A stretch of 64,000 nucleotides of DNA from Funiculus sociatus GB2-C1 (GCF_039962115.1 NZ_JAMPKJ010000010.1:62001-126000), one strand, 5' to 3'; positions 9,089 through 17,725 are shown, numbered from the stretch's first letter. Numbers and translations are program-made. The notes: generated from the letters alone by a model not told the origin.

Positions 9089-10270
9089 TTAACCCTTAAT
9101 ACAGATAACTTGCTTCAGCGTCGCCACAACTTCGACGAGATCCGCTTGATTAGCCATGACTTGCTCAATCGGCTTATAAGCACCAGGAATTTCATCCAAA
9201 ACGCCCTCATCCTTGCGGCACTCTACACCATTTGTTTGCTGAATCAAATCATCCAACGTGTAGACATTCTTTGCCTTGTTCCGAGACATCAAACGTCCAG
9301 CACCATGACTGCAAGAACAGTAACTTTCAGCATTACCTTTACCCTTAACAATGAAGGATTTTGCCCCCATTGAGCCGGGAATAATGCCATAATCTTCTTC
9401 ACGCGCCCGGACTGCACCTTTACGAGTCACATACACATCTTCGCCAAAATGCACTTCTTTTTCGGCGTAGTTGTGGTGACAGTTCACTGACAGCAACGGC
9501 TTTGTTTGCTTACCACCAGCGAGATGCTTTTCCACAATCCGCTTAAAACGCGCCATCATCACATCGCGGTTGAAACGGGCGTAGTCTTGCGCCCACTGTA
9601 AATCGTGCCAGTAGGTGGCAAATTCTGCCGTACCAGCGACAAAGTAAGCTAAGTCTGGATCGGGTAAGCGATCGCCTGCTAGTTTCGCTAGTTCCTTAGC
9701 CGTGCCAATATGGTTTTGCGCCAGCATATTGCCAATATTGCGCGAACCAGAGTGCAACATTAACCAAACAGAGTTCTCGGTATCCAGACAAACTTCTATA
9801 AAATGATTCCCGCCACCGAGAGAACCCATCTGTTTCATGGCTTTACTTTCCAGGCGTTGTACACCTGAATGTAGTTCCTTGAAATCTCGCCAACCCTGCC
9901 AGTTTAAAACGGCTTTTTCAACATCTTTGTTTTCATTAAAACCAACAGGAATAGCAGCTTCTAAATCCAGACGGATTTGCTTTAGCTTGCCCTCCAATTG
10001 CGCGCCGGTGAATGGCGTTTTAATTGCCATCATCCCGCAACCAATATCCACGCCCACAGCAGCGGGCATAATTGCTTCTTTAGTAGCCACTACAGAACCC
10101 ACCAAGGCACCTTTGCCAAGGTGAACATCTGGCATTAGCGCTACGTGCTTAAAGACAAATGGTAGGGATGCGACATTCCTTGCCATCTTGGTTTCATCAG
10201 AACCAAGGGCATGATTTGCCCAAGATAGCACTGGCTTTGGAGTCGAAATTTCTAACTTTTCGTAGGGCAT
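9089..10270 (-). CDS. rtcB: RNA-splicing ligase RtcB
   Basis: RtcB joins RNA 2',3'-cyclic phosphate (or 3'-phosphate) ends to 5'-hydroxyl ends using GTP and manganese. Visible motifs include LMPDVHLGKGALVGSV, VGVDIGCGM with the metal-binding cysteine, SLGGGNHFIEV, LHSGSRNIG and CSHGAGRLMSR, whose histidine takes the GMP. The frame is open to 10327, but I chose the ATG at 10270 (MPYEKLEISTPKPVLSW), which gives 393 residues and drops a non-conserved 19-residue leader. No archease or release-factor gene is adjacent. The gene is monocistronic and ends at a clear terminator. Confidence 0.95.
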   Translation of the reverse strand: MPYEKLEISTPKPVLSWANHALGSDETKMARNVASLPFVFKHVALMPDVHLGKGALVGSVVATKEAIMPAAVGVDIGCGMMAIKTPFTGAQLEGKLKQIRLDLEAAIPVGFNENKDVEKAVLNWQGWRDFKELHSGVQRLESKAMKQMGSLGGGNHFIEVCLDTENSVWLMLHSGSRNIGNMLAQNHIGTAKELAKLAGDRLPDPDLAYFVAGTAEFATYWHDLQWAQDYARFNRDVMMARFKRIVEKHLAGGKQTKPLLSVNCHHNYAEKEVHFGEDVYVTRKGAVRAREEDYGIIPGSMGAKSFIVKGKGNAESYCSCSHGAGRLMSRNKAKNVYTLDDLIQQTNGVECRKDEGVLDEIPGAYKPIEQVMANQADLVEVVATLKQVICIKG

Positions 10271-10511
10271 AAACGTGTGCCAACTATAAACAAAGATCCG
10301 TATTGCCGCAAGGTTACTTCCCGTCAATAAAGCAGACTCAGATGGGATAGCTGCGGCAAAAGTTGTATATTACTTTTATGCTACATATAAATTACAATTT
10401 TGTCATCCCTAGAGACAACCCGCAGGCAGAGGTTCTGAGGTATAAGTTACATTAAGATTCGTAAAGAGGAGGTATGCTCCTCTGGTATTCACATTACCCG
10501 GATGAAATCCT

Positions 10512-11402
10512 ATGGCGGTTGGCAAGAACTCAATCTATGAGCGCTTCTTAGCACCTGTGATTCGGATGTTCATTGATGAGAAAGGGTTACGGCGTTTTTA
10601 TGAAAGCGTTGATTGGCAAAAGGAGAGCGATCGCTTCCGCAATCCCAATTTAGAATATCCTTCTTACTACAGTAGTCAAAACTTCCACGGCATAGAGGGC
10701 GGTTATCTTACCCCTGGTGCGGCAGTTTCCTACGATCCCGTTACCCAGTATGTTTTGCCGCCTAACGAAGCCTGGATACGTCAAAGCTTGGTTGATGCAA
10801 TTTGTGGGCAACCGCGACGGATACTGGATTTAGGTTGCGGTACAGGTTCCACAACTCTGATGTTAAAAAAGGCTTTCCCGGAAGCGGAAGTTATTGGTTT
10901 AGACTTATCGCCTTATATGCTGGTAATGTCTGAATACAAAGCCAGAAACGCTGAGGCTAATATTCAATTTTTGCACGGCAGTGCGGAGGCTACGGGGTTT
11001 CCCGATGCGTCTTTTGACTTGGTAACAGCTTCTCTGTTGTTTCACGAGACACCACCAGAGATATCGCGTGCCATTCTGCGGGAAAGTTTTCGCTTGCTGA
11101 GGGCTGGAGGAGAGGTTTTAATACTCGATGGGAATCAGAAAACTATTCGCCAAGTTGATTGGTTGAGCGAAATTTTTGAGGAGCCTTATATTAGAGCTTA
11201 CGCCGCCGATAGCGTCGATGCTTGGATGGGATCGGCAGGATTTGAAGCTGTGCAAACTCAGGACGTGTGGGCGATACACCAATTAACTAAAGGTGTTAAA
11301 CCTATCCCAGTCCAGAATTCCCGGCGTACAGCGATCGCTGACATAGCTGATAATGAAGATTTGGCGGGCTTGGGTATCCCGGCTTATGGCACATTGGCAT
11401 GA
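10512..11402 (+). CDS. Class I SAM-dependent methyltransferase
   Basis: The 296-aa protein carries SAM motif I (ILDLGCGTGSTTLML, residues 104-118), motif II VIGLDLSPYML, and the FDLVTASLLFHE and LRAGGEVLILDG strands of a Rossmann-like methyltransferase. The N-terminal 90 residues (RFLAPVIRMF, then YYSSQNFHGIEGGYL) are specific to a cyanobacterial subgroup whose substrate I do not know. The last four bases overlap the next gene (ATGA), so it is co-translated with a HAD hydrolase. Confidence 0.88.
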   Translation: MAVGKNSIYERFLAPVIRMFIDEKGLRRFYESVDWQKESDRFRNPNLEYPSYYSSQNFHGIEGGYLTPGAAVSYDPVTQYVLPPNEAWIRQSLVDAICGQPRRILDLGCGTGSTTLMLKKAFPEAEVIGLDLSPYMLVMSEYKARNAEANIQFLHGSAEATGFPDASFDLVTASLLFHETPPEISRAILRESFRLLRAGGEVLILDGNQKTIRQVDWLSEIFEEPYIRAYAADSVDAWMGSAGFEAVQTQDVWAIHQLTKGVKPIPVQNSRRTAIADIADNEDLAGLGIPAYGTLA

Positions 11403-12100
11403 CTTTGAAGGCAGTTCTGTTTGATTTTAACGGTGTAATTATTAAGGATGAGGCAATTCACCGGGATCTGATTGATGAAATTCTAATTTCGGAAAATCTG
11501 CGCTCAAAACCGGGGGAGTATCGACAATTTTGTTTAGGCAGAAGCGATCGCGCCTGTCTACAAAAGATTCTCACAAATCGCGGCAGAGAAGTCAGAGACG
11601 GCTATTTAACCCAATTGGTGAACCGCAAGGCTCAAGCCTACCAGCAGGCTTTGGATAAGTTGGAAGAACTGCCAATTTATCCTGGGTTAGAGGACTTTAT
11701 TCAAAAGCTGCGGTTGCATGAGGTGAAACTAGCTATTGTCAGCGATGCCCTCCGCACTGAAGTAGAATTGGTGTTAAATCGCACCGGGTTACTTGAGCAT
11801 TTTTCGGTTATTATTGCTGCTGACGACATCACCACCAGTAAGCCAGAACCTGATGGGTATCTCTTGGCGATAGAACGCCTCAACCTCAAAGCTTCTAATT
11901 GTCTGGCAATTGAAGATACCCCAGCCGGAATTCAAGCGGCGAGATCGGCTGGTGTACAAGTGGTGGGGGTAGCCCATACTTACCCGTTTCATATGCTCCA
12001 GCGTTGGACTAACTGGGCTGTAGATTATTTTACCGACTTAGAAGTGGAGCGGGTGCAGCAAATATTTTCCCGCACGACACCGCAGGCAACCGCAGGTTAA
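11399..12100 (+). CDS. HAD-family hydrolase (beta-phosphoglucomutase-like) with DxN motif
   Basis: This 233-aa protein has a HAD core plus a helical cap. Motif I is F-D9-F-N11-G-V, motif II is AIVSDALRTE, motif III is TTSKPEPDGYLLA, and motif IV is CLAIEDTPAGIQAA. The second Asp of the usual DxD, the general acid/base, is Asn here, so phosphatase chemistry may be weakened or altered. DFNG variants are known in some cyanobacterial members. It is translationally coupled to the upstream methyltransferase, hinting at a shared pathway that I cannot name. Confidence 0.87.
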   Translation: MTLKAVLFDFNGVIIKDEAIHRDLIDEILISENLRSKPGEYRQFCLGRSDRACLQKILTNRGREVRDGYLTQLVNRKAQAYQQALDKLEELPIYPGLEDFIQKLRLHEVKLAIVSDALRTEVELVLNRTGLLEHFSVIIAADDITTSKPEPDGYLLAIERLNLKASNCLAIEDTPAGIQAARSAGVQVVGVAHTYPFHMLQRWTNWAVDYFTDLEVERVQQIFSRTTPQATAG

Positions 12101-12147
12101 AAGTAAAGTGTTAGAATAGCTAAGGCAAAAAAATTAAGTTTAGATTA

Positions 12148-12220
12148 GGGGAATTAGCTCAGTTGGTAGAGTGCTGCGATCGCACCGCAGAGGTCAGCGG
12201 TTCAAATCCGCTATTCTCCA
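12148..12220 (+). tRNA. tRNA-Ala (anticodon CGC)
   Basis: A 73-nt cloverleaf: acceptor GGGGAAT/ATTCTCC, D-arm GCTC/GAGT, anticodon stem CTGCG/CGCAG around loop ATCGCAC, 5-nt variable loop, and T-arm AGCGG/CCGCT with TTCAAAT. The anticodon CGC (12181-12183) reads GCG. The acceptor has the G3-U70 wobble that defines alanine identity, independently supporting the call. CCA is not encoded. A TTTTT run follows at once. A HIP1 palindrome (12176-12183) overlaps the anticodon arm. Confidence 0.95.
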
Positions 12221-12226
12221 TTTTTC

Positions 12227-12267
12227 TGTACATTCGCAAATTAAATGTCGTAATTTGCGAATGTACA
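12227..12267. terminator. 17-bp perfect stem-loop after tRNA-Ala
   Basis: TGTACATTCGCAAATTA and its complement flank a 7-nt loop, starting 7 bases after the tRNA. It has no T tract on the plus-strand side. It could be a 3' processing or termination structure, or a small inverted-repeat insertion. Confidence 0.5.
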
Positions 12268-12349
12268 TCAGCAGAGTAGTTGATAAGGCTACTACTGTGT
12301 CCGAAGTAATAAGCGCTAACATTGAGCCAATGTTATTAGAGGATACATT

Positions 12350-12649
12350 ATGGCTCAAGTGTCAGTCGCTACTCTCCTGCTAATAGGGTTCAGCCTGTTC
12401 GCTACTGCAACCCGCGCCCAAGAGCATACCGCTATAACTCGCCTGGTTATGCGCGATCGCACCATTACCATCACTTCAGATTCTAACGGTTTGCTATACT
12501 CAGTTAGCACACAGGATGGTACTGTGCTTAATGCCAATCTCAGAGAAGAACAGCTACAAGCAAAGTATCCTGATGTGTATGAGAATGTTCGCCCAGCCAT
12601 CGCCAGTGACAAAGTGACGGACAGTGTTATCCCTTGGGCTGGGATGTAA
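12350..12649 (+). CDS. Small exported protein of unknown function, 99 aa
   Basis: The first 22 residues (MAQVSVATLLLIGFSLFATA then TRA) form a Sec signal peptide with a likely cut before QEHTAI. The mature domain reads TRLVMRDRTITITSDSNGL, then LYSVSTQDGTVL and LREEQLQAKYPDVYENVRPA. I recognise this as a recurring small cyanobacterial periplasmic family without assigned function. The gene follows the tRNA and ends at a strong bidirectional terminator. The mature part has no cysteine and no membrane segment. Confidence 0.75.
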   Translation: MAQVSVATLLLIGFSLFATATRAQEHTAITRLVMRDRTITITSDSNGLLYSVSTQDGTVLNANLREEQLQAKYPDVYENVRPAIASDKVTDSVIPWAGM

Positions 12650-12679
12650 TCGTTTCTTAGATTGGCATAACCTATACAG

Positions 12680-12720
12680 AGATAGCCCCACTCCACTTTG
12701 ACAGTGGAGTGGGGCTATCT
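12680..12720. terminator. Bidirectional terminator, 17-bp stem
   Basis: AGATAGCCCCACTCCAC pairs perfectly with its complement around TTTGACA. It sits between the convergent small exported-protein gene and the RNA-binding protein gene and can stop both. Confidence 0.85.
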
Positions 12721-12751
12721 ATATATGGCTAAAAGAGTTTAGTCTTAAAGC

Positions 12752-13069
12752 TTAGTAGCGGTTAGAGAAATTGCTGTTTCTCCGACCACCGCCGCCACCA
12801 CCACCACCAAAGGATGAACCTCGGTCTTCGCGGGGCTTGGCTTTGTTAACTTTCAGATCGCGGCCCATCCATTCAGCGCCATCAAGCGCTTCAATGGCTG
12901 CGGTTTCTTCAGCATCTGTACTCATTTCCACAAAAGCAAAGCCGCGCATGCGACCTGTTTCGCGGTCAGTAGGTAGCTGAACCCGCTTGACACTACCGTA
13001 TTCTGCAAAAACACCACTGAGGTCTTCTTGTGTGACTTCGTAGGAAAGATTGCCTACATAAATTGACAT
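12752..13069 (-). CDS. RRM-domain glycine-rich RNA-binding protein (Rbp family)
   Basis: The 105-aa protein has one RRM: RNP2 IYVGNL (residues 3-8) and RNP1 RGFAFVEM (42-49), followed by a basic linker and a glycine-rich tail ([16 protein letters not shown]). It matches the cyanobacterial RbpA-type cold-responsive RNA-binding proteins. These proteins bind single-stranded RNA; some target photosynthetic mRNAs to membranes. The 5' region is gene-free for over 800 bp, and a long 5' leader controlling cold induction is typical of this family, but I see no proof of it here. Confidence 0.92.
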   Translation of the reverse strand: MSIYVGNLSYEVTQEDLSGVFAEYGSVKRVQLPTDRETGRMRGFAFVEMSTDAEETAAIEALDGAEWMGRDLKVNKAKPREDRGSSFGGGGGGGGRRNSNFSNRY

Positions 13070-13907
13070 AGAGTTTCTCCAAAATCAAAGCTTTGTAGAG
13101 ATTTAGATTTCGGAGACAAGCCTGTCAAAACTAAAAGGAAAATGCCTGTCAATTCTAAAAACAAACGCTGCTACCGAACTTATTCTCACTTACGATACTA
13201 GCACGGTATGGAGCTATAGGGGGGAGAGCTAGAAAAACGTTACAAAACGCAACAGTTGGGATGATGAAGTAGAACAAAGCGATCGCCTGATACTATTCAA
13301 GATTGGTAAATCCTCGTCAGTAGACGATTTCAGGATTTTAAGTGTGGCAAATCCATATACCCGTTCGTGTTGGGAGTTGGGCGATCACGTGTCACAACTG
13401 GCTCCGAAAGGGATAAAGCCGAGGTTAGTTATAAGCCTCAACAAGAAAGAGAATGGGGCAGTTGGCTTACAACCCCCTAATACCAAAAACTGATTTAAAA
13501 CAGATGAAACCTTTTGCTAGCCTGATTTGTAGCGTTATATATTTATTGGTATAATAATATCGAGTATGGTCAGAAATCATATTTAAGCGACAGTTATTAC
13601 AGATTTTTACAGCCAAAGTTCCTTTGCCTGGGGTAGAGGGGATAATGAAACGGCGAGAAAACTGAGAAAGCGAAACCCCCTACCCTCCATCTTTGTCAAG
13701 TTATTATTCACTTTGTTAAGTATTTTGTAACTATTGTTTCAACTTGTGCGATCGCATTTTTGCTATTACCAGATAAGTTATCGTGGAAAACTAAAGGAAT
13801 AATTAAGTAGAGGCGGCGAACCGTAACCACCTCCTCCCACCGTACAAATAAAACCAGTTACCACCGATTCCACCACCAAGCACAAGTATCCGCGAAAAGG
13901 AGACTGT
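13070..13907. other. 838-bp gene-free region between the RRM gene and a small protein gene
   Basis: No convincing protein gene is present. The first ~130 bases are probably the leader and promoter of the RNA-binding protein. The middle contains the candidate structured RNA described separately. The end contains an AAAAGGAGA ribosome binding site before 13908. An open frame without ATG (13233-13494) runs through the structured part. Confidence 0.6.
13301..13480 (+). ncRNA. Candidate structured non-coding RNA
   Basis: Several nested complementary segments lie close together. AAATCCT/AGGATTT (13308-13314/13332-13338) encloses CGTC/GACG. AGTTG/CAACT brackets a segment containing CACGTG. GGCT/AGCC flanks CCGAAAGGGATAA. 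GAGGTTA/TAAGCCTC is at 13421-13439. A GGGG/CCCC hairpin is at 13455-13476. The general look (GAAAGGG loop, then CAACAAGAAAGAGAATGGGG) recalls HEARO/omega-RNA elements of IscB transposons, but no IscB ORF follows. Direction and family are inferred. Confidence 0.35.
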
Positions 13908-14141
13908 ATGACTCCCACAATGCTACGTCAGCTTTGGACTGTAATTGAGACCACTCAGGCCAATATGCTGTTGAAATTAGACGATGCCAACTTGGTACAG
14001 TGGCTACTCAAGCAGATAAAACAACAGCGATCGCTCAATTCCGATGAAGCCAACATAATGAGCGACTATCTGCACTCTAAGCTATCCTTGATTCGGGATC
14101 TGGCTCAAGAGCGTCAGTCTGTATGGCAAGAAACCCACTAG
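13908..14141 (+). CDS. Conserved hypothetical protein, 77 aa
   Basis: A soluble helical protein beginning MTPTMLRQLWTVIETTQANM, with QWLLKQIKQQRSLNSDEAN and SKLSLIRDLAQER further on. A strong Shine-Dalgarno AAAAGGAGA precedes the ATG at 13908. I recall similar short cyanobacterial proteins without a function. No cysteine pair, membrane helix or DNA-binding motif is evident. It ends just before a bidirectional terminator. Confidence 0.75.
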   Translation: MTPTMLRQLWTVIETTQANMLLKLDDANLVQWLLKQIKQQRSLNSDEANIMSDYLHSKLSLIRDLAQERQSVWQETH

Positions 14142-14182
14142 AAGGCTCTGATGGAAAAAAGAATTCTTCGGCATTAGAAAAA

Positions 14183-14206
14183 GAGACGCGATGAACATCG
14201 CGTCTC
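14183..14206. terminator. Bidirectional terminator, 10-bp stem
   Basis: GAGACGCGAT, GAAC loop, ATCGCGTCTC. It lies between convergent genes, with A-rich sequence on its left and GCTTTT on its right. Confidence 0.75.
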
Positions 14207-14214
14207 GAATGCTT

Positions 14215-14826
14215 TTATGGAGCCGGAGGGCGCGTTGGGAAAGACAGTTTCTCCGGGGGAGAATCTGGCGGTGAGATAGTCCGAGAGGAATTATCAAGTG
14301 TCCGCGACACCAAAACATAGCCCAAATAAGCGGGTAAAGACATAGCAATAACAGCTGCGATCGCATAAACCCCAGTACGCCGCCTTAACCTAGTCCCATA
14401 ATGGCTACGGTAAGGGTCATAAGAAAGCGATTCCGATGGAATAATGTCCCGCATAGCGATCGCTCGCTTAAACCGCACCCGCCGATCGTCAAGTTTTTCT
14501 AACAAAATCCAGCCAGATTGCGCCTCTTCTTCACACAGCTTTTGAAAAATAGCTGAATTGCGAAACAAATCAGACGAGGCGCGCACAATTTTAAATTCCC
14601 AGCCCATCATACGCGGTTCTTTGGATGCTCCCACAGAACCGCCGTTAGAAGATAGCAACTCTGCTGGTGCGGAGTCTTGTTTAGATTCATAACGAGTCAA
14701 AGTTTCTTCCTCCTCCTCATCTTGCTGACGTGTAATCACCTGCTGCCAGCGCATCCATCCGCTCAGCATCACCGCATCCATTCCCAAACTTCCAACCAAC
14801 AGGCTGCCAAAAATAACTTCGAGCAT
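14215..14826 (-). CDS. Membrane protein with DUF4177-like segment, unknown function
   Basis: The 203-aa protein has an N-terminal hydrophobic helix (MLEVIFGSLLVGSLGMDAVM) and an acidic linker. A central WEFKIVRASSDLFRNSAIFQ...GWILLEKLDDRRVRFKR block resembles the small DUF4177 fold (a WEYK start, then GWELV-like and FKR ends). A second membrane helix lies near residues 151-172 and is followed by a proline-rich tail. It looks like a cyanobacterial two-helix protein exposing the central domain on one side of the membrane. It is transcribed toward the terminator at 14183. Confidence 0.65.
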   Translation of the reverse strand: MLEVIFGSLLVGSLGMDAVMLSGWMRWQQVITRQQDEEEEETLTRYESKQDSAPAELLSSNGGSVGASKEPRMMGWEFKIVRASSDLFRNSAIFQKLCEEEAQSGWILLEKLDDRRVRFKRAIAMRDIIPSESLSYDPYRSHYGTRLRRRTGVYAIAAVIAMSLPAYLGYVLVSRTLDNSSRTISPPDSPPEKLSFPTRPPAP

Positions 14827-14895
14827 ATTTCTATAGCTAATGGTTCCTAGCTAATAGCTAATGGCAATTGACAATAAGCTATTAGCTATTAGCCA

Positions 14896-16029
14896 CTAGC
14901 CACTGACTAACGGTAAATAACCTTCCACCAAGCAATCTGAGCCAACTGTGCGCCAACGGACGCGCTCTAAGGTCAGAGCCTCGGTCATAGTTGCCAACCC
15001 CAAATCCCCCACCGGAGAGGGAGCCGTCTTACCACCGACAATTTTGGGAGCAATGAAAGCGAAAATTTTTTGCACTGCTCCTTCTGCGATCGCTCGTGCT
15101 GCTAAAGTGCCACCACATTCCCACAGCACCGAAAGTAATCCCTGCTCATATAAATATGCCATTGCCTTTGTCGGTGTCAGCCCAGTTAGCTCCACCACGG
15201 TTACACCCTTTTTCAGCAGCAGCTGTTGGAAATCCGGATTAGCTCCTTGCTCTGTTAAGACTAAAGTAGGAGCCACCCCTGTCTCCCACACATGAGCCTC
15301 TGCGGGTAAATCCAGAGATTGACTCATCACTACCCTTAAAGGATTGCGAGTCTCAGTTTGATGGCTGGTTAAGTGGGGATTATCCCGACGGACAGTATTA
15401 CCGCCCACAATCACAGCATCGCAAGACCCCCGAAGAGTACGATGCACCTCATTCCGAGCATCAATGCCTGTAATCCAAGCGCTGTGTCCCGTAGTAGTGG
15501 CAATCTTGCCGTCCAGAGTCATCGCGTATTTCAAAATGCCAAACGGACGGCGGTAAAGAATGCGATGGATAAAAGCCTCATTGAGCTGCTTGCAGGCTTC
15601 CTCCTCCACTCCTACAACTACTTCTATCCCCGCCTGTCGTAATCGCTCAATACCTCCCCCTGACACGCGCGGATCGGGGTCAACCATACCCACCACCACC
15701 TTACTCACACCCGCTGCAACCAATGCTTCCGAACAGGGAGGCGTCCGTCCGTAGTGATTGCAAGGTTCCAGATTGACATAAATTGTGGCTCCTTTGGCGC
15801 GATCGCCCGCCTCCCTCAACGCAAATACTTCTGCGTGGGGATGACCTGCCCCCGGATGAAACCCTTCGCCCACAATCTGTCCATCTTTGACAATTACAGA
15901 ACCTACTAGGGGATTGGGAGCCGTTCGTCCTCTGGCGCTTAGGGCTAGTTCTATGCACCGTTGCATCATGGCGCTATCATTGAGGGTTACAAGCGACTCT
16001 TGTTGGGCGTCTTTGGGAAATTTATCCAT
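14896..16029 (-). CDS. ribD: Bifunctional riboflavin biosynthesis deaminase/reductase RibD
   Basis: RibD carries out the deamination and the following NADPH reduction that convert the GTP cyclohydrolase II product in riboflavin synthesis. The 377-aa protein has the N-terminal cytidine-deaminase-like zinc site (H65-A-E67, C90, C99 in EPCNHYGRTPPC). The C-terminal reductase domain has MTLDGKIATTTGHSAWITG and AVIVGGNTVRRDNPHLT. Length and domain order are standard. The spacer before the next minus-strand gene holds TAGCTAAT-type short repeats. Confidence 0.95.
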   Translation of the reverse strand: MDKFPKDAQQESLVTLNDSAMMQRCIELALSARGRTAPNPLVGSVIVKDGQIVGEGFHPGAGHPHAEVFALREAGDRAKGATIYVNLEPCNHYGRTPPCSEALVAAGVSKVVVGMVDPDPRVSGGGIERLRQAGIEVVVGVEEEACKQLNEAFIHRILYRRPFGILKYAMTLDGKIATTTGHSAWITGIDARNEVHRTLRGSCDAVIVGGNTVRRDNPHLTSHQTETRNPLRVVMSQSLDLPAEAHVWETGVAPTLVLTEQGANPDFQQLLLKKGVTVVELTGLTPTKAMAYLYEQGLLSVLWECGGTLAARAIAEGAVQKIFAFIAPKIVGGKTAPSPVGDLGLATMTEALTLERVRWRTVGSDCLVEGYLPLVSG

Positions 16030-16249
16030 GAGTTTGCTGTCCTGGCTACACCTGAGTTTAATTAATTAAGGGGCAAGCCAGCATAAGATCGCGATGGGAT
16101 ATGCTGGAGGCTGTTTCTAGGCCGCAAGCGATCGCTTGTTATTTCTATAAAAATGTCTAATATAAATTCTCTTCTAAATCCTCTAAAAACTTATGTTACA
16201 CCTGTTAAGGTAAATAAACGTGTCTAAAGGTTGATATCTGTAACGTCTT

Positions 16250-17059
16250 ATGAAAGGTACAGCCCCCTCAGTTTCGCAACCACCCCAGTGTTACCAACGT
16301 CAAGCAACTTCCCCGTATTACCCAGAACTGACGGTGTTTTGTGACTTTGACGGCCCCATCGTAGATGTTTCTAGGCGCTACTACACAACTTATCAGTTAG
16401 CGTTAGGTGAAACTCAAGAGCTGTACCAAGCTCAGGATGAAATCCTGCCGATTACAATGCTCAAATTACAGCAGTTCTGGCAAATGAAGCAAGAGCGCGT
16501 CCCAGATGTGGAAATTGCCATGCGCTCTGGCTTAGCTGGAGAGCAGATAGATATATTTTTGCAGTGCGTGGTAAACATTGTGAATCAACCAGCACTGTTA
16601 CAAAAAGACAAGATGCAGCCTGGGGTAAATTGGGCGCTGCCGTTGCTACATTCTCAGGGCTTTAAGCTGGTATTAGTGACGTTGCGCTCTTCATCCCAAG
16701 TCACCCAAATCTTGCAGAATTACGGTTTGGCGCGGCTGTTTAGTGGCATCTATGGAACCGAAGACGATGATGCTGCCTATGTAAACTACGCCCACGTGAA
16801 AACGCAACTTTTAGAAAAAGCTATAGCCCAACACTCTCAGCCGAACAGCGAAAGCTCATTAGCTTGGATGGTAGGCGATACCGAAGCCGACATCTTGGCA
16901 GGACAAGCAGTCTCAATTCCCACAATAGCTCTTACTTGCGGCATTCGCTCTCGCCAAAGATTACAGCAGTTTCAGCCAACTTGCATTCATAGTGACTTAC
17001 TTTCAGTTGCACATTACCTGTTAGAAGTCAATAGTCTTAGACTAATGCCTAACTGCTAA
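16250..17059 (+). CDS. HAD-family hydrolase (phosphoglycolate phosphatase-like)
   Basis: The 269-aa protein has motif I F-C-D32-F-D34-G-P-I-V, motif II LVLVTLRSS, a basic residue region before motif IV, and motif IV WMVGDTEADILAGQAV. Both catalytic aspartates are intact, unlike the HAD protein at 11399. The first 27 residues are a low-complexity leader. The substrate is not deducible. The gene converges with mreD and stands alone. Confidence 0.85.
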   Translation: MKGTAPSVSQPPQCYQRQATSPYYPELTVFCDFDGPIVDVSRRYYTTYQLALGETQELYQAQDEILPITMLKLQQFWQMKQERVPDVEIAMRSGLAGEQIDIFLQCVVNIVNQPALLQKDKMQPGVNWALPLLHSQGFKLVLVTLRSSSQVTQILQNYGLARLFSGIYGTEDDDAAYVNYAHVKTQLLEKAIAQHSQPNSESSLAWMVGDTEADILAGQAVSIPTIALTCGIRSRQRLQQFQPTCIHSDLLSVAHYLLEVNSLRLMPNC

Positions 17060-17088
17060 TTGTTAAACAATTAGCAGTTAGCAACTTT

Positions 17089-17634
17089 TCAAGATTGCTG
17101 CAACAAATTCATCTGCTGCCACCAACGATTCAACGGATAGTACACTACTGGGGCCCAGAGACTGCTGAGAATGGCACTAGAGAGGGCGATGCGCTGGTGA
17201 TAAGTCCAAATTGCTGCCAGAGTGCGATCGCTCCCGATAGAGAACTGAATTGCGCTCACCGTCTCCGCGACAACTGCCATCGCGAACACAATTAACGCCA
17301 CAGAAATAAAATCTTCTTCAATATACCGCTGCTTTTGAATCCGCGCCGTTAAAATTCCTACTACGGCCAGACTCAAAGCATGACTGGGTTCGGGTGAGGT
17401 CATTCCATCTTGGATCAGTCCCAACACCAAACCCGCTACAGCACCTTGAACAGCTGTTCGCTTCACACTCCAAGCCACCACCCAAATCAACAACCAATTG
17501 GGGGCAATTCCTAATAACTCCATTCCAGGTAGGCGAGTCGGCAAGATTAGCAAGCACAGCACCACAGAACCAACGGTTACTGCCCAGTTGACAATTTGAC
17601 GCGCCCAAGGTGACAAATTAGAAACCTTAATCAT
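17089..17634 (-). CDS. mreD: Rod shape-determining membrane protein MreD
   Basis: This 181-aa, mostly hydrophobic protein with five or six predicted helices (TVGSVVLCLLILPTRLPGM, NWLLIWVVAWSVKRTAV) fits MreD in size and position, third after mreB and mreC. MreD is part of the elongasome that positions peptidoglycan synthesis. Sequence conservation in MreD is weak, so the call rests partly on context. The spacer to mreC is 91 bp of short repeats. Confidence 0.88.
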   Translation of the reverse strand: MIKVSNLSPWARQIVNWAVTVGSVVLCLLILPTRLPGMELLGIAPNWLLIWVVAWSVKRTAVQGAVAGLVLGLIQDGMTSPEPSHALSLAVVGILTARIQKQRYIEEDFISVALIVFAMAVVAETVSAIQFSIGSDRTLAAIWTYHQRIALSSAILSSLWAPVVYYPLNRWWQQMNLLQQS

Positions 17635-17725
17635 TAGTCATTAGTTATTAATTATTAGTTATTAATAAATTGTGATTAGCTAATTGTTCAAGAGCCATTA
17701 ACTATTAGCCAATAACTAAACAAAT
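17635..17725. repeat. Short TTAGTTATTAA-type repeats between mreD and mreC
   Basis: Near-repeats of ATTAGTTATTA and TAATAACTAA fill the spacer and can pair into imperfect hairpins. They may separate mreD expression from that of mreC. Confidence 0.6.

Noticed and set aside
13233-13494. Open plus-strand frame (…VANPYTRSCWELGDHVSQLA…) as a gene
   Set aside because: No ATG, no ribosome site, no recognised family, and it coincides with strong RNA-like stem pairs, so a structured RNA is more likely.
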